Assembly: GCA_964612675.1 (NCBI GenBank)
Contig: CAZTDD010000066.1
Coordinates: 1 to 37,646 of the forward strand
Direction: 5' to 3'
Length of the DNA: 37,646 nucleotides
Source: CAZTDD01 sp964612675
Lineage (GTDB): Bacteria > Hinthialibacterota > Hinthialibacteria > Hinthialibacterales > JAKPRU01
The notes under the pieces were generated by a model. It saw nothing but the letters and a program-made list of their open reading frames with translations, was not told the DNA's origin and ran no database searches. The translations under genes and the position numbers were made by a program. This document shows positions 32,040-37,646 of the stretch, in pieces (positions within the stretch are counted from its first letter, which is position 1; each line of letters begins with the position of its first letter).

Positions 32040-34559
32040 GTGCGCTATCTCCTGGCGGACGAGGTGGGCCTCGGCAAGACCATCGAAGCCGGACTCATTA
32101 TGCGGGAGATCAAACTCCGCGGTACGGTCAAACGAACGCTGGTCATTGCCCCGAAGGGGCTTGTTGCCCAGTGGGTCAGCGAGATGCGGTTCCACTTTGG
32201 CGAGACGTTCCAGCTCGTTTTGCCCGAAGATATCAAGACCCTAAGACGCATCACACCGGCAAGGGCGCCGCAGAATAGCGACCAGCCAAATCGCAACTCT
32301 GAAACACTTCCTGCGAACGCCTGGCAGATGTTCTCTCAGGTGGTCGTACCGATGGATTCAGTGAAACCGTTGGACAAACGCCACGGATGGACTGCAACAC
32401 AGGTGGGCGAATACAACCGGGAGCGGTTTGACGATCTGATCTCCGCCGGCTGGGATCTTGTAATCGTAGACGAGGCACATCGCCTCGGCGGCAGTACCGA
32501 CCAGGTGGCCCGTTTCCGGCTGGGCCAGGGACTCTCCGAAGCCGCTCCTTATCTTCTGCTACTTTCGGCTACGCCTCACCAGGGGAAGACCGACGCGTTT
32601 CATCGACTTGTCTCTCTAGTTGATGCTGAGACGTTCCCGGACGAATCGAGCGTGACGCGCGAGCGAGTCCAACCCTATGTAATTCGTACCGAGAAACGCC
32701 GCGCCATAGACGCCGAAGGAAAGCCCTTATTTAAACCTCGGCGGACGCAACTGGCTCCGGTTTCGTGGGAAGAACGTCATCGCGACCAACAGGTCCTTTA
32801 CGAGGCAGTTACGGAATACGTGCGTGAGGGCTACAACCAGGCCATGCGTGAGAAGCGAACACATATCGGGTTCCTGATGATCCTGATGCAGCGTCTGGTG
32901 GTCTCGAGCACGAGAGCCATCCGCACAACACTCGAAAGACGCCTCGCGGCTCTCGCCGCTCCGCAGGAACAGTCGACCTTATTCCCACTCACCATCGAGG
33001 ACGATTGGGCCGACCTGGACAGCCAAGAACAGATCGAAGTCCTGCTTCACAGCCGTCTTAGGGCACTGAAGAACGAGCGATCCGAGCTGAAGCTGCTTTT
33101 GGACGCCGCGGCCCGTTGCGAGCTGGCAAGCCCGGATGTCAAAGCCGAATCGCTTCTTGACTGGCTCTACCGTCTTCAGTCCGAAGAGGGTGATCCGGAG
33201 CTCAAGGTGTTGGTGTTCACCGAGTTCGTCCCCACACAGGAAATGCTGCGACAATTCCTTACGGATCGCGGGTTCTCTGTAGTATGTCTCAACGGTTCCA
33301 TGAACATGGAGGAACGTAAGCGGGCTCAAGAAGCTTTCGCGAGGGATGCCCGGATTCTCATCTCCACTGATGCCGGTGGAGAGGGTTTGAATCTCCAGTT
33401 TTGCCACGCGGTCATCAACTATGATATCCCTTGGAATCCTATGCGGCTTGAACAAAGGATCGGTCGAGTGGACCGTATCGGACAGTTTCATACAGTTCGC
33501 GCGATCAATTTCGTTTTTGAAGAATCCGTTGAGCATCGTGTTCGGGAGGTACTTGAAGAGAAACTTGCAGTTATCTTCGAGGAGTTCGGCATCGATAAGA
33601 CCGGTGACGTTCTCGATTCGGCTGAAGGAGGACGCATATTCGACGAGATGTATGTTGAAGCGATCCTCAATCCCGACAAAGTCGAAGATTCTGTGGACAC
33701 TGTTGTTAAAAGGCTCCAGGAGCAGGCACGAGAGGTGCGCTCGACAGCCTCAGTGCTCGGTGCAACAGAAGACTTGGAACCCGGGGAGGCCCAACGGCTG
33801 CTGACCCATCCGTTTCCGCATTGGGTCGAGCGTATGACCGTCAGCTACGTGAAATCTCGCGGCGGTCAGGCGGAAAGGAAGAACCGTAGTTGGAACCTCG
33901 CCTGGCCCGACGGTCAGAGGTACGAGAATGTAGTTTTTACCGCCAAAGAAGCAGAGCGACATCCGGCCGCTCAACATCTCACATTGGAAGAACCCAAAGT
34001 CCGCGGTCTTGCGATGGGGCTTCCCAGGTTCGCGCCGGGTCAACCAGTGCCGGTAGTCTCGGTTCCCGGAGTTTCTAGTGAGGTCCGAGGCTTCTGGTCG
34101 TTGTGGCGCATCGCCATCGCCACCACTGAATGGAATCGCCGACGGATCATGCCGCTTTTTCTTGCCGATAGCGGTAAGGTGTTCATGCCCACAGCTAGGC
34201 ACGTTTGGGATCAAATCCTCGCGACAGATCCTGTGTTTCGTTCTGTTTTGGATGTAGAGACCTCGCAGGCAGCGTTCACACACCTTCAGGAGGAGGCCGA
34301 GGAACATGGGAAGTCGGTTTACGAGGGACTCGTAAAGGAACACCAAAGCCGTATTGCGCGAGAGAAGGAGAAGGGGGATTACGCCTTTGCGGCACGACGC
34401 AAGACTATCGAGCGGATCGGTCTGCCTGAAGTCCGCAATTACCGTCTGAACTTGTTTGCACAAGAGGAGAAGACGTTTCAGGAACAGCTCAACCAAAAGG
34501 CTCATGCCTTGCCGGAGATGGTTCCGTTACTCGTTGTTCGCGTGGAGGGTGGCGCATGA
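32040..34559 (+). CDS. brxHII: BrxHII, SNF2-type DEAD/DEAH helicase of type 3 BREX (5' end cut by TAG)
   Basis: An 839-aa open frame from an internal GTG; the true gene begins at 31722 (945 codons including TAG at codon 77). Walker A lies in LADEVGLGKTIEAGLI right at the start, Ia is LVIAPKGLVAQW, and the DEAH box is LVIVDEAHRLGG. LLLSATPHQGK is motif III. The C-terminal lobe has LVFTEFVPTQEML, DAGGEGLNLQF and WNPMRLEQRIGRVDRIGQ. It belongs to the SNF2/RapA-like group shared by BrxHII and DrmD. GTG 32040 has no ribosome site, and starting there loses the Q-region, so a full active helicase would need TAG read-through. It overlaps pglZ by ATGA. Confidence 0.88.
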   Translation: MRYLLADEVGLGKTIEAGLIMREIKLRGTVKRTLVIAPKGLVAQWVSEMRFHFGETFQLVLPEDIKTLRRITPARAPQNSDQPNRNSETLPANAWQMFSQVVVPMDSVKPLDKRHGWTATQVGEYNRERFDDLISAGWDLVIVDEAHRLGGSTDQVARFRLGQGLSEAAPYLLLLSATPHQGKTDAFHRLVSLVDAETFPDESSVTRERVQPYVIRTEKRRAIDAEGKPLFKPRRTQLAPVSWEERHRDQQVLYEAVTEYVREGYNQAMREKRTHIGFLMILMQRLVVSSTRAIRTTLERRLAALAAPQEQSTLFPLTIEDDWADLDSQEQIEVLLHSRLRALKNERSELKLLLDAAARCELASPDVKAESLLDWLYRLQSEEGDPELKVLVFTEFVPTQEMLRQFLTDRGFSVVCLNGSMNMEERKRAQEAFARDARILISTDAGGEGLNLQFCHAVINYDIPWNPMRLEQRIGRVDRIGQFHTVRAINFVFEESVEHRVREVLEEKLAVIFEEFGIDKTGDVLDSAEGGRIFDEMYVEAILNPDKVEDSVDTVVKRLQEQAREVRSTASVLGATEDLEPGEAQRLLTHPFPHWVERMTVSYVKSRGGQAERKNRSWNLAWPDGQRYENVVFTAKEAERHPAAQHLTLEEPKVRGLAMGLPRFAPGQPVPVVSVPGVSSEVRGFWSLWRIAIATTEWNRRRIMPLFLADSGKVFMPTARHVWDQILATDPVFRSVLDVETSQAAFTHLQEEAEEHGKSVYEGLVKEHQSRIAREKEKGDYAFAARRKTIERIGLPEVRNYRLNLFAQEEKTFQEQLNQKAHALPEMVPLLVVRVEGGA

Positions 34560-36562
34560 ATAGCTGGCGCGATCAGATTCTCAAGCAGTTTACGCCGAAG
34601 GTCGCCCGAGTCACATTGGCGGCGGACCCGGACGGACTTCTTCTAGAAGAGGGTATTCTCGAAGGCATTGGCAAACGAGGATTTGAACTGATTCCGTTCG
34701 AGGATCATATCGCGTTCCGCTACGCCTATGAATCCAAGTTCCGCTCTCGCTGGGATCGGGGCGAACAGACAGACCTTGTGGTCGTGCTTCGATCCCACGC
34801 CCACGATTTGGCTTCCTTGCCGCATGATCTTCTCCAGGCTGGTCGCACGCTTTCGTTCAACTTGGGGAACCTGTTTCCGAATCTCAGCTATCCTGTTGTT
34901 GCGGCACTTGATCGCGCGGACCTCGACGTCCTTTTTGACGCGCAGTCGAAGCATGATCCAGACCAACTTGGAGATAACGCTACCAAGGAATTCATCCTGC
35001 GACACGTCTTTGAGATCGCACCGGAGATCATCAAAGATCCACCGGATCTCCTGCGCGTGCTCTTGCGACGGCATTATCGAGGCCAGCGAATACCGGCGAC
35101 TCTCGCCGAGCGCTTCATTGAGATACTTCGACAGAATGGCCGATTTAGAAACTGGCAACTGGAGACGATCATCCCAGACGCCCAAGCGTTCTTCACATTT
35201 TTGCAGGAGCGATGGCCGGTATTTCTCGACTTTGAAATCGGCAAGAGAGACTCCCGCGTTCAGGAGGATCACACACCCTCGACCTTTGCCATCAGCGGGC
35301 CGATTGACCTACCGTTTGATCACGATGACATACGGGTATACGTTGATAACCTGTTTCTCGAAGGATTACTCCACGCCGTACCTCACGAGCACGCCGGTGC
35401 CTTATCTAAAACATGGCTCGCAATCGGCATAAAGACAGATCCCTTGGCTGACCGGTCTCATCGAATCAACAGACTCATCAATGCGTTGAAAACGTCCATC
35501 CCAGCCGAGGACTCGCGTCACGTTGAGTGGTTTCATTTCGCCCGTAAATGGGCGGAGCTTTCCCTTTTGATTAACGAGCATTTGGAACACATCTCCGAGC
35601 GGACAAACGAACAAATAACAAACCTTCAAGCGCAGTTGGATGCTGGTTTCACCGCTTGGCTTTTCAAACGGTACGCCGGGCTGATCAATCTTCCACCTTC
35701 TCCTCCCGTCATGCTGCATCACCTCCCACGATTTCTTTCTCGCCAGGTTGAAGAGGATTCCGATATCAAGGTTGCCATGGTCATAATCGACGGCCTTGCG
35801 TTCGACCAGTGGCTGGTCGTTCGAAATTCGCTCAATTCAAGACAGCCCAGCTTCCTTTTTCGCGAACAGGCTGTCTTTGCCTGGATTCCTTCACTCACAT
35901 CGGTTTCACGCCAGGCAGCTTTTGCAGGCAAGGCGCCGCTCTTCTTTCCGAATAGTATTCACACTACTGAGAAGGAGCCCGCACTTTGGGCGCAATTCTG
36001 GGCCGACCATGGGCTGACGACAAACGAGGTGGTGTATTTCAAAAGCATCGGTGAGGGCGGACTCGAAAGTCTTTCTGAAGATCTTTCGCATCCAAAAGTG
36101 CGTGTTGCGGGTCTTGTAGTCGATAAGGTTGACAAGATCATGCACGGAATGGAAATGGGCTCAGCTGGCATGCACAATCAAGTGCGCCAATGGGCTAGTC
36201 AACCGTTCATGGTGAACCTTTTCAACTTACTTCTGGACAATGGGTTTCGTGTCTATCTGACCTCGGATCATGGAAACGTTGAGGCCGCTGGTTGCGGTCG
36301 TCCAGCTGAGGGACTCGTCGCAGACCAGCGTGGTGTGCGCGCTCGGATTTATCGCGATTCTCTGCTGCGCTGCCAAATCAAAGAACGATTCCCGGGCGCC
36401 CTGGAATGGCCATCCGTTGGGCTGCCGGAAGACTACTTATCCCTGCTTGCGCCTCCACGTGCGGCATTCGTTCGCGAGACCGAACGCATTGTCGGCCACG
36501 GTGGAACTTCTCTTGAAGAAGTAATCGTTCCTTTGGTCAAGGTCGAGAGGAAGAAAATATGA
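34556..36562 (+). CDS. pglZ: PglZ, alkaline-phosphatase-fold BREX protein
   Basis: A 668-aa protein, uninterrupted. The PglZ domain is in the second half: MVIIDGLAFDQW with the metal-binding Asp (about 410), WIPSLTSVSRQAAFAGK with the Thr/Ser nucleophile region, VYLTSDHGNVEA (about 567-577) and ERIVGHGGTSLEEVIVPLV (about 640-658). These match the alkaline phosphatase superfamily metal site. The N-terminal half is helical and BREX-specific. PglZ is the one component shared by all BREX types and is required for defence. It begins in an ATGA overlap with the helicase gene and ends in an ATGA overlap with the next gene. Confidence 0.93.
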   Translation: MNSWRDQILKQFTPKVARVTLAADPDGLLLEEGILEGIGKRGFELIPFEDHIAFRYAYESKFRSRWDRGEQTDLVVVLRSHAHDLASLPHDLLQAGRTLSFNLGNLFPNLSYPVVAALDRADLDVLFDAQSKHDPDQLGDNATKEFILRHVFEIAPEIIKDPPDLLRVLLRRHYRGQRIPATLAERFIEILRQNGRFRNWQLETIIPDAQAFFTFLQERWPVFLDFEIGKRDSRVQEDHTPSTFAISGPIDLPFDHDDIRVYVDNLFLEGLLHAVPHEHAGALSKTWLAIGIKTDPLADRSHRINRLINALKTSIPAEDSRHVEWFHFARKWAELSLLINEHLEHISERTNEQITNLQAQLDAGFTAWLFKRYAGLINLPPSPPVMLHHLPRFLSRQVEEDSDIKVAMVIIDGLAFDQWLVVRNSLNSRQPSFLFREQAVFAWIPSLTSVSRQAAFAGKAPLFFPNSIHTTEKEPALWAQFWADHGLTTNEVVYFKSIGEGGLESLSEDLSHPKVRVAGLVVDKVDKIMHGMEMGSAGMHNQVRQWASQPFMVNLFNLLLDNGFRVYLTSDHGNVEAAGCGRPAEGLVADQRGVRARIYRDSLLRCQIKERFPGALEWPSVGLPEDYLSLLAPPRAAFVRETERIVGHGGTSLEEVIVPLVKVERKKI

Positions 36563-37332
36563 ATAAACGACGAAACCAGATCGGTTTCAGTCAGCGAGTA
36601 CGCTTGGAATGGCTAGAACAAACCGCCAACCTTGTTTTAGCTGGAAACAACAAGGCAGTTGTCAACGATGCTCTTCAACAACTGCTAAGAGACAAGGTCT
36701 CGATCGACGGCCAGGCAGAGCGTGGTAATCGCGAGAAGATTATCACAATCTTGATGAAGGTATGGCTCACAGTTCCGACCGAACTCGACTCCCTCCGGAA
36801 GGACGGTTTGGAGCTACTCAGGCACGTGTCTCGACACGATCACATCGCCGTGCATTGGGGAATGGCCATGGCGGTTTACCCGTTCTGGTCGTCCGTCGCG
36901 ACTCAGGTTGGCCGACTTCTAAGACTCCAGGGGTCTGTCGCGACGGCGCATGTCCAACGGCGCGTCCGAGAACAGTATGGAGAACGCGAAACAGCCTCCC
37001 GGGCGGCCCGTCGTGTCGTGCGCTCTTACGTGGATTGGGGAGCCTTGCAGGAAACAGACACAAAAGGAATCTACACAGCTGCTGCCTCCGTTCCGATTGA
37101 GGATTCCAGGCTTATTGGCTGGATGCTCAAGGCATCCCTGCATGCACGGGCCGATGGATCGGCACCCTTAAGAGAGCTGATTGATAGTCCAAGTCTTTTC
37201 CCTTTCAGGCTAAAGCCAATACACGCGAAAAGCCTTCTGGAATCAACGTCTGACCTGGACATTTCTTACCATGGCATGGACGACGACATTGTAATTTTGA
37301 GAAATCAGGCAATAAAGAAAAGTGCTTCATGA
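36559..37332 (+). CDS. brxA: BrxA-like protein (DUF1819), last gene of BREX-3 operon
   Basis: A 257-aa soluble, mainly helical protein that starts within the pglZ stop by ATGA overlap. The C-terminal half is rich in basic helices (VATAHVQRRVREQYGERETA, SRAARRVVRSYVDWGALQE), consistent with the winged-helix DNA-binding fold known for BrxA. The call relies strongly on position: type 3 BREX ends pglZ-brxA. Sequence motifs of DUF1819 are not strong enough by eye for certainty. It is a little longer than typical type 1 BrxA. No interruption seen. Confidence 0.65.
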   Translation: MNKRRNQIGFSQRVRLEWLEQTANLVLAGNNKAVVNDALQQLLRDKVSIDGQAERGNREKIITILMKVWLTVPTELDSLRKDGLELLRHVSRHDHIAVHWGMAMAVYPFWSSVATQVGRLLRLQGSVATAHVQRRVREQYGERETASRAARRVVRSYVDWGALQETDTKGIYTAAASVPIEDSRLIGWMLKASLHARADGSAPLRELIDSPSLFPFRLKPIHAKSLLESTSDLDISYHGMDDDIVILRNQAIKKSAS

Positions 37333-37646
37333 ATTCCGTGCGGCGCGTTGCTAACACTCTCTTTGCGCCAAGGTCTCGGTTCAAAGTCTACAATCGCTTT
37401 CACTGCCGATGCACCCAAGATCCGTAAAACGCCCCGGTGTCTGTGAATGCTGCCTGTCTGTAAGCGTCCGATAAACCGCTTGCTTCTCTACTTGAAATCC
37501 TCTATGGTCATATCGTCGATATTGTATCGGGTACGGGGTCCATGAAAGGAGTCCGTGAAAAGTCGAATAACATATTCTTTTGCCGGTCAGCAACTCCTGG
37601 CGGACTGGCAGTTATCAATTTCGGACCACGGTATGGCAGGAGTCGT
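37333..37646. other. Right-end stretch without a confident gene
   Basis: After brxA there are 314 bases with no clear gene. A weak inverted repeat ggcgc...gcgcc (37342-37369) could help termination. Near the edge an open frame from GTG 37555 (VKSRITYSFAGQQLLADWQL...) or ATG 37542 runs off the window; AAGGAG at 37545-37550 is too close to the GTG to be an ideal ribosome site. Either could be the start of another island gene. The matching att site or intact tRNA-Ser is not seen here. Confidence 0.3.

Noticed and set aside
15129..37332. DISARM as the identity of the island (SNF2 helicase plus methylase)
   Set aside because: No DrmB/DUF1998 or PLD-domain gene; the presence of PglZ, BrxC and BrxF fixes it as type 3 BREX.

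Overview
The window looks like a chromosomal contig from an uncultured bacterium with a Gram-negative-type envelope. It holds a lipoprotein signal, a type II/IV pseudopilin, a secreted GH127 enzyme, a CBM9 protein, and large secreted proteins with LVIVD and PPC domains. The pseudopilin style (FTLIELLIVVAIIGIL... followed by NFLNAQTRAK) is one I associate with candidate phyla such as Sumerlaeota or Hydrogenedentota. That placement is from memory and is weak.

Left part (1-13.6 kb): host-type sequence. A hairpin-forming dispersed repeat (1-220) is followed by a divergent ArsR-type regulator and a small operon: a 61-aa CxxC protein, a 54-aa His-rich lipoprotein and a DUF302 protein. Next come a GH127 beta-L-arabinofuranosidase-like gene overlapping a pseudopilin gene, a divergent secreted CBM9 protein, a clear bidirectional terminator, a secreted 553-aa protein of unknown function and a 1521-aa secreted protein. 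The last carries LVIVD repeats, a PPC domain and a caspase-like domain whose catalytic His and Cys both look replaced.

Right part (13.6-37.6 kb): a defence island. It begins at a tRNA-Ser(GCT) sequence that keeps its D-arm-to-3' portion but has no matching 5' acceptor strand. A tyrosine integrase follows immediately. From there to 37.3 kb all genes are on the + strand and closely spaced, and they contain the full type 3 BREX gene order: brxF, brxC, pglXI, brxHII, pglZ, brxA. Between core genes sit extra modules: a DUF1016/YhcG-like nuclease (after brxC); a four-helix-bundle protein, a small membrane protein and an orphan PglX-like C-terminal tail (after pglX); an AAA ATPase coupled to a PD-(D/E)XK nuclease; and DUF932 + SbcD/YhaO-like phosphoesterase + SbcC/YhaN-like ATPase (before brxHII). 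Many junctions are 4-bp ATGA overlaps, so the insertions have become part of the operon.

Two core BREX genes are interrupted as read. pglX is split by a +10 bp imperfect tandem repeat (ggtaag units at 21212 and 21222). The brxHII helicase has an in-frame TAG (31950-31952) before its ATP-binding motif. The system is therefore decaying, switched off by a reversible (phase-variable) event, rescued by recoding, or affected by assembly error. Together with the purine-rich repeats inside and after pglX, this is the part of the window most worth following up. The right end of the island is not in the window.
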